From: CALJXB01 sp965225935
GTDB lineage: Bacteria; Pseudomonadota; Alphaproteobacteria; Kiloniellales; JAKSDN01
DNA length: 64,000 nucleotides
Assembly (NCBI GenBank): GCA_965225935.1
Contig: CBDDCC010000015.1
Coordinates: 124,001 to 188,000, forward strand
Direction: 5' to 3'
Below are positions 56,691 to 64,000 of this stretch, one piece after another; the stretch's first letter is position 1, and each line of letters opens with the position of its first letter. Under the pieces are notes generated by a model. That model saw only the letters and a program-made list of their open reading frames with translations, was not told the DNA's origin and did no database searches. A program made the translations under genes and the position numbers.

Positions 56691-57502
56691 CCCCAACGTC
56701 CGGCGTTCCGCCCACGGAACCGCCACCTCCTGGACCGCCCCCGCAACCGCCCGGCTATCCCCCGGCGAGTCCGCCGGGCCTCGCGGCCATGCGGCTCACC
56801 GACCTGCTGCTGGCGCTCATCATTGGCCTGGGGGCGACCCGGCTCGCGGGCGGCCTGGCGGTCGCCCTGCTGATGGCGCCGCGCCTGCGGGCGGGCGAGG
56901 AGCCCATCGATCTGCAGTTCCTCATGGCGGTGGTCTACAGCCTGCAAGTGCTGGGGCTGGTGGCGGCGGTCTACGTCTTCGCCGTCTGGCGCCGGGGCAT
57001 CGGCTGGCCGGCCGTGGGCTTGCAGCCCCTGCCGCCCGGCTGGTTCCGCCGCGCCGCGGCGGTGGCGCTGATCGCCTTCCTGCTGGCGACCCTGGTGAAC
57101 CTGGCCGTGCAGAAACTCCTGGGCGGGGTCCGGCCCAATCCCCAGCTGGAAATGATCGCCCCCGGCGGCTTCTCCTGGTCGGGGCTCGCGATCACCCTGG
57201 TCTTCGTCGCGGCCCTGGTGCCCTTCGCCGAGGAGCTCTTCTTCCGCGGCCTGGTCTTCGGCTGGCTGCGCTGCCGCATGGGCTTCTGGCCGGCCGCGCT
57301 CATCAGCGGCCTCGGCTTCTCGGTACTGCACGGCGTCTGGTGGCTGATCCCGGCGCTGGCGCTCCTCGGCGTCATCCTGGCGCTGGTCTACGAGCGCAGC
57401 GGATCGATCTGGGCGGCCACCATCACCCACGGCCTGTTCAACGGCTTCACCACCCTCATCTACTACGCCGCCCTGGCGGCCGATTTCGAGCCTCTTCCCT
57501 GA
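56687..57502 (+). CDS. CPBP-family intramembrane metalloprotease
   Basis: 271-aa membrane protein of the CAAX-protease/bacteriocin-processing (ABI) family. Motif 1 is EELFFRG (EExxxR) at about residues 183-189. Motif 2 appears as FSVLHGVWW (FxxxH). About six to seven hydrophobic segments are visible. The first ~25 residues are a Pro-rich cytoplasmic leader (PPTEPPPPGPPPQPPGYPP), unusual for the family. The substrate is unknown. It is the last gene of the ispDF operon. Confidence 0.88.
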   Translation: MTPTSGVPPTEPPPPGPPPQPPGYPPASPPGLAAMRLTDLLLALIIGLGATRLAGGLAVALLMAPRLRAGEEPIDLQFLMAVVYSLQVLGLVAAVYVFAVWRRGIGWPAVGLQPLPPGWFRRAAAVALIAFLLATLVNLAVQKLLGGVRPNPQLEMIAPGGFSWSGLAITLVFVAALVPFAEELFFRGLVFGWLRCRMGFWPAALISGLGFSVLHGVWWLIPALALLGVILALVYERSGSIWAATITHGLFNGFTTLIYYAALAADFEPLP

Positions 57503-57520
57503 AGGGTTTCGAAGCGGCCT

Positions 57521-57958
57521 TCAGGCCGGACCGTAGAGCGCCTTGGCCCGGGCCTCGAAGGCCCGCACCATGCGGCGCACCGCCTCCTGGAAGAGCGTCT
57601 GTATCAGTCTCTGCAGCAGCTTCGAGCGGAACTCGAAGTCGACGTAGAAGTCGATCAGGCAGCCCTCGTCGTGGGGCTCGAAGACCCAGTGGTTCTGAAG
57701 ATACTTGAACGGCCCCTCGGCGTAGGTGACGTCGATGCGCCGCTCGGCCGGGTCCAGGTCCACGTAGCTGGTGAAGCGCTCGCGCACCATCTTGAAGCCG
57801 ATCACCAGGTCGGCGACGAGGCGCCGCTCCTCGCGCTTGCGGATGCGCGCGGCCAGGCACCAGGGCAGGAACTCGGGATAGCGCTCCACGTCTGCGACCA
57901 GCGCATAGACCTGCTCGGGCGTGTAGTGGATCACCCGCTGTTCGGCGTGGGTCGGCAC
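57521..57958 (-). CDS. RatA/Coq10-type START-like protein
   Basis: 145-aa START/SRPBCC-fold protein. Motifs are YTPEQVYALVADVERYPEFLPWC, FKMVRERFTSYVDLDP and FEFRSKLLQRLIQTLF. Coq10-like members bind ubiquinone or its precursors and assist respiration; the E. coli relative RatA was described as a ribosome-association toxin, but a quinone role is more likely next to lipA. The GTG at 57958 is the most plausible start since the conserved fold begins 7 residues later. It lies 16 bp after lipA. Confidence 0.87.
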   Translation of the reverse strand: MPTHAEQRVIHYTPEQVYALVADVERYPEFLPWCLAARIRKREERRLVADLVIGFKMVRERFTSYVDLDPAERRIDVTYAEGPFKYLQNHWVFEPHDEGCLIDFYVDFEFRSKLLQRLIQTLFQEAVRRMVRAFEARAKALYGPA

Positions 57959-57974
57959 CGGGTCTGGAGAGGTG

Positions 57975-58925
57975 TCAGCCCGCCGCCGCCAGCTTGGCTT
58001 CGCGGGCCTGGCGCAGGCGCGCGAAGTCCTCGCCCGCATGATAGGAGGAGCGGGTGAGCGGCGTCGCCGAGACCATGAGGAAGCCCTTGCCGTAGGCCTG
58101 AGTCTCGTAGCGCCGGAAGGTCTCGGGCGCGACGAAGCGCTCGACGGCGTGGTGCTTGGGCGTCGGCTGCAGGTACTGGCCAATGGTGAGGAAGTCGACC
58201 TCGGCCGAGCGCAGGTCGTCCATGACCTGGAAGACCTCCTCGTCGCTCTCGCCCAGGCCCACCATGATCCCCGACTTGGTGAAGAGGCCGGGGTCGAGCT
58301 GCTTGGCCCGGTCGAGCAAGCGCAGGGAGTGGAAGTAGCGCGCACCCGCCCGCACCTCGGCGTAGAGCCGGGGCACGGTCTCCAGGTTGTGGTTGAAGAC
58401 GTCGGGCCCCGCCTCGACCACCTGCTCCAGCGCCCCCTCTTTGCGCAGGAAGTCCGGGGTCAGCACCTCGATGGTGGTCTCCGGCGAAGCCTGGCGGATG
58501 GCCGTGATGGTCTCGGCGAAATGGCGACCGCCGCCGTCGTCGAGGTCGTCCCGGTCGACCGAGGTGACCACCACGTGCTTGAGGCCGAGCTTGCTGACCG
58601 CCTGGGCCACGTTGGTCGGCTCGAAGGGATCGAGGGCGCCGGGCTTGCCGGTCGCTACGTTGCAGAAGCTGCAGGCCCGGGTGCAGGTGCCGCCCATGAT
58701 CATCATGGTGGCGTGGCGCTGGCTCCAGCACTCGCCGATGTTGGGGCAGGCCGCCTCCTCGCAGACCGTGTGCAGCCCGTGCTCGCGGACGGTGTGCCGG
58801 GTCTCGTGGTAGACCGGCGAGCCCGGCGCCTTGACCCGGATCCAGGGCGGCTTGCGCCGCACGGGGTTGTCCGGCTTGTGCGCCTTCTCGGGGTGGCGCG
58901 GGCGGTCCTTGGTCTCGGTCGTCAT
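57975..58925 (-). CDS. lipA: Lipoyl synthase
   Basis: 316-aa radical SAM enzyme that inserts two sulfurs into octanoyl-lipoyl domains. The auxiliary cluster motif C55-x4-C60-x5-C66 and the SAM cluster C81-x3-C85-x2-C88 (CTRACSFC) are intact. It modifies the E2 and E1-beta lipoyl domains encoded upstream in the same operon. The gap to lpdA is 23 bp. Confidence 0.97.
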   Translation of the reverse strand: MTTETKDRPRHPEKAHKPDNPVRRKPPWIRVKAPGSPVYHETRHTVREHGLHTVCEEAACPNIGECWSQRHATMMIMGGTCTRACSFCNVATGKPGALDPFEPTNVAQAVSKLGLKHVVVTSVDRDDLDDGGGRHFAETITAIRQASPETTIEVLTPDFLRKEGALEQVVEAGPDVFNHNLETVPRLYAEVRAGARYFHSLRLLDRAKQLDPGLFTKSGIMVGLGESDEEVFQVMDDLRSAEVDFLTIGQYLQPTPKHHAVERFVAPETFRRYETQAYGKGFLMVSATPLTRSSYHAGEDFARLRQAREAKLAAAG

Positions 58926-58948
58926 GCGCTCTTCACGGCCTCGTCCAT

Positions 58949-60352
58949 CTATATATGGATGGCGCGGCCATAGGCGTCCAGCACCGACTCATGCATCATC
59001 TCCGAGAGGGTCGGATGCGGGAAGACCGTGTGCATCAGCTCCTCCTCGGTGGTCTCCAAGTTCATGGCGATGACGAAGCCCTGGATCAGCTCGGTGACCT
59101 CGGCGCCGATCAGGTGCGCGCCGAGGAGCTGACCGCTCTTGGCGTCGAACACGGTCTTCACCAGGCCGTCGGGCTCGCCGAGGGCAATCGCCTTGCCGTT
59201 GCCGATGAAGGGAAAGCGCCCGACCTTGAGCTCGTGGCCGGCCTCCGTGGCCTTGGCCTCGCTCAAGCCCACGCTGGCGATCTGGGGCTGGCAGTAGGTG
59301 CAGCCCGGAATCTTCCGCTTGTCCAGCGGATGGACGTTCTCGAGGCCGGCGATCTTCTCGACGCAGACGACGCCCTCGTGCTCGGCCTTGTGGGCGAGCA
59401 TGGGCGGGCCCGCCACGTCGCCGATGGCGTAGAGCCCCGGCTCGGCCGTGCGCGAGAAGCCGTCGGTCTCGATGACACCCCGCTCGGCCTTGGCCTTGGT
59501 GGTCTCCAGGCCGATGTCCTCCACGTTGCCGACCACGCCGACGGCGGAGATGACCCGCTCGACCTTGAGCTCGCTCGTCTTGCCCTTGCCGTCCTCGATG
59601 GTGGCGGTGACCTCCGACCTGCCCGGCTTGAGTCCCGTCACCTTGGCACCCGAGAGGATCTTCATGCCGAGCTTCTCGAAGCGCTTGCGGGCGAGGCCGG
59701 CGATCTCCGCGTCCTCGGCCGGGAGGATCTGGGGCAGCAGCTCGACCACCGTCACCTCGGCGCCGAGGGTGTGGAAGAAGCTGGCGAACTCGATACCGAT
59801 GGCGCCCGAGCCCACCACCAGCAGCGACTTGGGCATGATGTCGGGGACGAGGGCCTCCATGTAGGTCCAGACGAACTTGCCGTCGGGCTCGAGGCCCGGC
59901 AGCGTGCGGGCCCGGGCGCCGGTCGCGAGGATCACGTGCTTGGCCTTGAGGCTCGCCACCGCCTTGCCGTCGGCGCTCACCTCGACCTTGCCAGGCCCGT
60001 TCAGGCGGCCGCGGCCGTCGAACACCGTCACCTTGTTCTTCTTCAACAGGAAGCCGACGCCCTGATTGAGGCGCTTGGAGACCGCTCGCGAGCGCTTCAC
60101 CACGGCCTCGGGGTCGAAGGCCACCGCCTCGGCCGAGAGCCCGAAGTCGGCCGCGTGCTGCATGTTGTGGAAGACCTCGGAGGTCCTGAGCAGCGCCTTG
60201 GTCGGGATGCAGCCCCAGTTGAGGCAGATGCCGCCCAGGTGCTTCTCCTCCACCAGCGCCACCTTGCCGCCGAGCTGGGCGGCGCGGATCGCGGCCACGT
60301 AGCCGCCCGGGCCGCCGCCCACCACGATCATGTCGAACTCGGTCTCGGCCAT
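58949..60352 (-). CDS. lpdA: Dihydrolipoyl dehydrogenase (E3)
   Basis: 467-aa FAD enzyme that reoxidises dihydrolipoamide with NAD. The FAD site is VVGGGPGGYVAA, the redox disulfide is C43-C48 in GGICLNWGCIPTK, the NAD site is VVGSGAIGIEFASFF, and the C-terminal HPTLSE carries the active histidine. The ATG at 60352 has a GAGGGAGG site; this site lies just outside the MITE-like element A copy 3, so the insertion kept the ribosome binding site. Confidence 0.96.
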   Translation of the reverse strand: MAETEFDMIVVGGGPGGYVAAIRAAQLGGKVALVEEKHLGGICLNWGCIPTKALLRTSEVFHNMQHAADFGLSAEAVAFDPEAVVKRSRAVSKRLNQGVGFLLKKNKVTVFDGRGRLNGPGKVEVSADGKAVASLKAKHVILATGARARTLPGLEPDGKFVWTYMEALVPDIMPKSLLVVGSGAIGIEFASFFHTLGAEVTVVELLPQILPAEDAEIAGLARKRFEKLGMKILSGAKVTGLKPGRSEVTATIEDGKGKTSELKVERVISAVGVVGNVEDIGLETTKAKAERGVIETDGFSRTAEPGLYAIGDVAGPPMLAHKAEHEGVVCVEKIAGLENVHPLDKRKIPGCTYCQPQIASVGLSEAKATEAGHELKVGRFPFIGNGKAIALGEPDGLVKTVFDAKSGQLLGAHLIGAEVTELIQGFVIAMNLETTEEELMHTVFPHPTLSEMMHESVLDAYGRAIHI

Positions 60353-60369
60353 GGGGCGCCGCCTCCCTC

Positions 60370-60640
60370 TAGAGCGGGATGAGATGAGATTGAACCACGC
60401 TGACGGAGCGATTTTGGCCGGACGTTGGGAGCGACGACGAAGGACATGCCGAAGCATATTCGAGGAGGAGCGACGCGGCGTCCGGCCAAAAGCGCCCGTC
60501 CCCTACGGGTTGGCCTGGGTTGGCCCGCCGCGTCGTTGCGGACCTCGCCCGATGCCCCACATCGCGCTTCGACCCGCGCCTAACGGACGGAGCCAACCCA
60601 GGCCAACAGCGTTGATTCAATCTCATCTCATCCCGCTCTA
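60370..60640 (-). mobile_element. MITE-like element A, copy 3 (between the cupin gene and lpdA)
   Basis: 271 bp, bounded by TA, inverted on the plus strand relative to copies 1 and 2 and about 11 bp shorter, with the missing bases in the segment before the second inner hairpin. It carries the same terminal and internal inverted repeats. Its TAG end (60640-60638 on the minus strand) is the stop codon of the cupin gene, just as copy 1 supplies the stop of soeB. In the direction of transcription, copies 1 and 3 are in the same orientation. Confidence 0.88.
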
Positions 60641-60997
60641 GAGGACTTCCGCTTCCGCCGTCCTGTCGCTGTCTGTCGCGTCGCCGGTGTTCATCGTGCC
60701 CTTGCGCTCGATCATCAGGATCCGGCACTCGGGATGGGCGCTCGGCTTGTGCTCGACACCCTTGGGCACGACCAGGAATTCGCCCGGCACCAGCTCGACG
60801 TCGCGATCGCGGAAATGAACCGTGAGGCGACCATCGACCACCATGAAGAGCTCGTCCTCCTCCGGGTGGCTGTGCCAAACGAACTCCCCCTCGATCTTGG
60901 CGATCTTGACGTCGTAGTCGTCGAAGTGGCCGACGATCTTGGGCTTCCACTGCTCGGAGAAGAGCGCGAACTTTTCCGCGAGATTGACCTTTTCCAA
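60638..60997 (-). CDS. Cupin-domain protein
   Basis: 119-aa single cupin. The metal-binding pattern is WHSHPEEDELFMVVDGRL (HxHxxxxE) with a second half GEFLVVPKGVEHKPSAH. It resembles small mannose-isomerase-like cupins, but no substrate can be given. The start is TTG at 60997 with GGGAGG 7 nt upstream, overlapping the end of pdhC. The last ~18 residues (GTMNTGDATDSDRTAEAEVL) follow no cupin pattern; the stop TAG is provided by the adjacent element, so the original C-terminus may have been changed. Confidence 0.82.
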   Translation of the reverse strand: MEKVNLAEKFALFSEQWKPKIVGHFDDYDVKIAKIEGEFVWHSHPEEDELFMVVDGRLTVHFRDRDVELVPGEFLVVPKGVEHKPSAHPECRILMIERKGTMNTGDATDSDRTAEAEVL

Positions 60998-61009
60998 GGG
61001 CCCGCCTCC

Positions 61010-62356
61010 CTACAGCAGCATGGTGAGCGGGTACTCGATCAGGCGCTTGAAGGCAGCCAGGAACTCGGCGCCCACCGCGCCGTCCACCACCCGGTGGTCG
61101 ACCGAGAGAGTGCAGGACATGACGGTCGCCACCGCCAGCGCGCCGTCCTTCACCACCGGGCGCTGCTCGCCGGCCCCGACCGCCAGGATGCAACCCTGGG
61201 GCGGATTGATGATGGCGGCGAAGTCCTTGACCCCGTACATGCCCAGGTTGGAGAGGGAGAAGCTGCCGCCCTGATACTCCTCGGGCTTCAGCTTGCCCTC
61301 CCGGGCGCGGGCGGCCAGGTCCTTCATCTCGCCCGAGATCTGGGCCAGGCCCTTGGACTCGGCGGCGCGCACCAGGGGCGTGATGAGGCCGCTCGGGGTG
61401 GCTACGGCGACCGCGACGTCGGCATGCTCGTAGTAGAGCACGCCCGTCTCGTCCCAGGAGGCGTTCGCCGTCGGCACCTGCTTCAAGGCAAGCGCCACGG
61501 CGCGGATCACGAAGTCGTTGACCGAGAGCTTGTAGGCCCCTTCCCCCTCCGGCGAGCGGGCGTTCAGCTCCTTGCGCAGCTTCAGGAGCTCGTCCACCTC
61601 GCAGTCGACCGTGAGGTAGAAGTGGGGCACCGTCTGCTTAGCCTCGGTGAGGCGCCGGGCGATGGTCTTGCGCATGGTGCTGGCGGGCTCGACGCGGTAG
61701 GCCATGCCGAGGAGGTCGGCCAATTGACGCGCGCCCGGTCCGGCCGGCCCCGCCGGCGCGGCGGGAGCGGCGGCCGGTGCAACGGCGGGCTGGGCCGCCG
61801 CGGCCTCCGGTCTCCCGGCCAGCGCCGCCTCGACGTCGCGCTTTACCACCCGGCCGTGGGGACCGCTGCCCGCTATGCGGGCAAGGTCGAGTCCGGCCTG
61901 GGAGGCCATGCGCCGCGCCAGCGGGCTGGCGAAGAGCCGCTCGCCGTCCACCTTGCCCGGCGCGGCAGGCGTCGGCGCTGGCGAGGCCGCCTCTTGGGCG
62001 GGCGCCGCCTCGGGTGCCTTCGGCGCCGGTTCCGAGGGCGCCTCGGGCGGCTTCTCCACGGGCTTATCTGGCTGTGGCGCGGCGGGCACGGCCCCGATGG
62101 CGGAGGCCTCCTCCCCTTCCTCCAGCAGCACCGCGATCACCTGGTTGACCGGCACCGCCTCGGCGCCTTCGGCCACCAGCAGCTTGCCGACGGTGCCTTC
62201 GTCCACCGCCTCGACCTCCATGGTCGCCTTGTCGGTCTCGATCTCGGCGATCACGTCGCCAGAGGAGACGGCGTCGCCCTCCTTGACGTGCCACTTGGCC
62301 AGATTGCCCTCGGTCATGGTGGGCGAGAGCGCCGGCATGAGAATTTCGATGGTCAT
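61010..62356 (-). CDS. pdhC: Pyruvate dehydrogenase complex E2 (dihydrolipoamide acetyltransferase)
   Basis: 448-aa core protein of the pyruvate dehydrogenase complex. A lipoyl domain (K43 in IETDKATMEVEA) is followed by a Pro/Ala linker, the E1/E3-binding domain (~residues 140-178, SPLARRMASQAGLDL...GPHGRVVKRDVEAAL), another linker, and the catalytic domain with H421 in DHRVVDGAVGAEF. It transfers the acetyl group to CoA. It lies 21 bp after pdhB. Confidence 0.96.
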   Translation of the reverse strand: MTIEILMPALSPTMTEGNLAKWHVKEGDAVSSGDVIAEIETDKATMEVEAVDEGTVGKLLVAEGAEAVPVNQVIAVLLEEGEEASAIGAVPAAPQPDKPVEKPPEAPSEPAPKAPEAAPAQEAASPAPTPAAPGKVDGERLFASPLARRMASQAGLDLARIAGSGPHGRVVKRDVEAALAGRPEAAAAQPAVAPAAAPAAPAGPAGPGARQLADLLGMAYRVEPASTMRKTIARRLTEAKQTVPHFYLTVDCEVDELLKLRKELNARSPEGEGAYKLSVNDFVIRAVALALKQVPTANASWDETGVLYYEHADVAVAVATPSGLITPLVRAAESKGLAQISGEMKDLAARAREGKLKPEEYQGGSFSLSNLGMYGVKDFAAIINPPQGCILAVGAGEQRPVVKDGALAVATVMSCTLSVDHRVVDGAVGAEFLAAFKRLIEYPLTMLL

Positions 62357-62377
62357 GATCCGCGTCCCCCAAGCGCG

Positions 62378-63775
62378 TCAGCTGGCATAGCAGACCTCCT
62401 TGGCCGCGCCTACGATGTCCTCGGGCTGCGGCAGGGCCAGGTGCTCCAGGTTCGCGGCATAGGGCATGGGCACGTCGGCCCCGGCGACCCGCCGGACCGG
62501 CGCGTCCAGCCAGTCGAAGGCCTGCTCCATCATGAGGGCCGCCAGCTCGGCGCCGATGCCGGAGTAGGCCCAGCCCTCCTCGGCGGTCACCAGGCGATTG
62601 GTCTTTTTCACGGACTCGACGACGGCGGCGCCGTCGAGCGGCCTGAGCGTGCGCAGGTCAATGACCTCGGCCTCGATGCCCTCGCCGGCCAGGGCCTCCG
62701 CCGCCTCGAGGGCCTTGCCCACCATGATCGAGAAGGCGGCGATGGTGACGTCGCTGCCGGCGCGCGCGACCTTCGCCTTGCCGAGCGGCACCAGCCAGTC
62801 GTCCGTCTCGGGCACCTCGAAGCTGCGCCCATAGAGGATCTCGTTCTCCAGGAAGATCACCGGGTTGGACTCCCGGATGGCGGACTTCAGGAGGCCCTTG
62901 GCGTCGGCCGCCGTGTAGGGCGCGACCACCTTCAGGCCGGGCACGTGGGCGTACCAGCTGGCGTAGCACTGGGAGTGCTGGGCGGCGACCCGGGCCGCGG
63001 CGCCGTTGGGCCCGCGGAAGACGATGGGGTTCTCGATCTGGCCGCCGGACATGTAGAGGGTCTTGCCGGCCGAGTTGACGATCTGGTCGATCGCCTGCAT
63101 GGCGAAATTGAAGGTCATGAACTCGACGATCGGCCGGAGCCCGTGCATGGCCGCGCCGACGCCGACGCCGGCGAAGCCGTGCTCGGTGATCGGCGTGTCG
63201 ATCACCCGCCTGGCGCCGAACTCGTCCAGGAGGCCCTGGCTCACCTTGTAGGCGCCCTGGTACTCGGCCACCTCCTCGCCCATGAGGAAGACGCGCTCGT
63301 CCCGGCGCATCTCCTCGGCCATGGCGTCGCGGAGCGCCTCGCGCACCGTCAGCATGGCCGAGGGCCCTGTCCACTCGGGCTCGGCCGCGGTCTCCGCTTT
63401 GGGGGCGGCCGGCGCCTGCGGCGCCTCCGCGCTGGGGACGGGACCGGCTGGCCCGGGAGCCTCCGCCGCAGGGGCCGCTCGAGCTTCGGGCGCCGTCGCC
63501 GTGACAACGCCGTCGAGAGCCCTGGCGTCCTCGCCGTCCTCCAGCAGCAGCGCGATCACCTGGTTGACCGGCACGCCCTCGGCGCCCTCGTCGACCAGCA
63601 GCTTGCCGACCTTGCCCTCGTCGACGGCCTCGACCTCCATGGTGGCCTTGTCGGTCTCGACCTCGGCGATGACGTCGCCGGAGGCCACCTCGTCGCCCTC
63701 CTTCACAAGCCACTTGGCGAGCGTGCCTTCCGTCATGGTCGGCGAGAGCGCGGGCATCAGGATCTGGATCGGCAT
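62378..63775 (-). CDS. pdhB: Pyruvate dehydrogenase E1 component subunit beta with N-terminal lipoyl domain
   Basis: 465-aa protein. Residues 1-~80 are a lipoyl domain (K43 in VETDKATMEVEA), joined by an Ala/Pro-rich linker to the E1 beta domain (from ~135, MLTVREALRDAMAEEM...; FLMGEEVAEYQGAYKVSQGL; TPITEHGFAGVGVGAA). The extra lipoyl domain is typical of alphaproteobacteria. The lipoyl domain is nearly identical to that of pdhC, pointing to duplication or gene conversion. Confidence 0.95.
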   Translation of the reverse strand: MPIQILMPALSPTMTEGTLAKWLVKEGDEVASGDVIAEVETDKATMEVEAVDEGKVGKLLVDEGAEGVPVNQVIALLLEDGEDARALDGVVTATAPEARAAPAAEAPGPAGPVPSAEAPQAPAAPKAETAAEPEWTGPSAMLTVREALRDAMAEEMRRDERVFLMGEEVAEYQGAYKVSQGLLDEFGARRVIDTPITEHGFAGVGVGAAMHGLRPIVEFMTFNFAMQAIDQIVNSAGKTLYMSGGQIENPIVFRGPNGAAARVAAQHSQCYASWYAHVPGLKVVAPYTAADAKGLLKSAIRESNPVIFLENEILYGRSFEVPETDDWLVPLGKAKVARAGSDVTIAAFSIMVGKALEAAEALAGEGIEAEVIDLRTLRPLDGAAVVESVKKTNRLVTAEEGWAYSGIGAELAALMMEQAFDWLDAPVRRVAGADVPMPYAANLEHLALPQPEDIVGAAKEVCYAS

Positions 63776-63827
63776 GGCAGGGTCTCGCGGTGGCAGGGTC
63801 TCGCGTGGCGGGGCCGCCGGGGCCGGT

Positions 63828-64000
63828 TCAGGCCCCCGCCTGGACGGCGGTCTCGGTGTAGACGTCGGTGTAGAGCTCTGAGGGGTCCGGCTCCGGGTCG
63901 CTCTGGGCGAAGTCGGCGGCCTCGGTGACGATCGCCTTGATCTCCTTGTCGATCTCCTTCAGGCGCGCCTCGTCGATGCCGCCGCCGTTCAACATGATCT
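63828..64000 (-). CDS. pdhA: Pyruvate dehydrogenase E1 component subunit alpha (C-terminal part only)
   Basis: Only the last ~56 codons are in the window. They read IMLNGGGIDEARLKEIDKE...VTEAADFAQSDPEPDPSELYTDVY...AGA, the conserved end of E1 alpha, with the stop at 63828-63830. The rest lies to the right of the window. pdhB follows after 52 bp. It is assigned from this tail and from its place in front of pdhB-pdhC. Confidence 0.88.
   Translation of the reverse strand, partial: IMLNGGGIDEARLKEIDKEIKAIVTEAADFAQSDPEPDPSELYTDVYTETAVQAGA

Noticed and set aside
60734..63928. Long plus-strand open frame (about 1060 codons) opposite pdhB, pdhC and the cupin
   Set aside because: Same shadow effect. 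It spans several real genes and their gaps, and its product is low-complexity without any motif.

Overview
The window is a very GC-rich, densely coded stretch of an alphaproteobacterial chromosome. Rhodospirillales or a related order is the best guess. The evidence is the dusB-ntrB-ntrC-ntrY-ntrX-trkA-(HAD)-hfq-hflX order, a fused ispDF, a pyruvate dehydrogenase E1 beta subunit with its own lipoyl domain, and many 4-nt ATGA/GTGA overlaps. No rRNA, tRNA, CRISPR array or prophage was seen. Both ends cut genes: an ABC ATPase at the left and pdhA at the right.

Layout. 1-2966: the ATPase and two permeases of a PotABC-like importer. 3032-4237: three small orphan genes. 4341-10318: cell-envelope genes (TPR/SPOR lipoprotein, MltB-type transglycosylase, RlpA, D,D-carboxypeptidase). 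10396-15462: tmk-holB-metG-tatD-MBL hydrolase. 15852-19161: epimerase, mazG, amidase. 19461-33896: a likely taurine/sulfonate dissimilation island. It holds xsc, ackA, an arginine-deiminase-like gene, a MocR (TauR-like) regulator, soeABC, a MetE-like gene, an omega-amino acid (taurine):pyruvate aminotransferase and alanine dehydrogenase. 34197-41783: histidine kinase, a membrane protein with an L7/L12-like tail, a peptidoglycan-binding lipoprotein, a dimethylglycine-dehydrogenase-type enzyme and an inositol monophosphatase. 41835-53436: hflX, hfq, HAD, trkA and the ntr nitrogen-control operon with dusB, all on the minus strand. 53528-57502: ccsA-like, ispDF, pgpA, cinA-type and CPBP protease genes. 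57521-64000: ratA, lipA, lpdA, a cupin gene, pdhC, pdhB and pdhA on the minus strand.

How the island would work (inference): the aminotransferase passes the amino group of taurine to pyruvate. Alanine dehydrogenase regenerates pyruvate. Xsc splits sulfoacetaldehyde into sulfite and acetyl phosphate. AckA makes ATP from acetyl phosphate, and SoeABC oxidises the sulfite in the cytoplasm. Phased CTGG direct repeats occur upstream of both xsc and soeA and may be the operator of the MocR regulator.

The most unusual non-coding content is two families of TA-flanked, MITE-like elements. One has three copies (about 270-282 bp), each inside an operon, and two of the copies supply the TAG stop codon of the gene before them. 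The other is a single 261-bp copy with perfect 32-bp terminal inverted repeats. A further oddity is hflX: its only well-placed start is an ACG overlapping the end of hfq.
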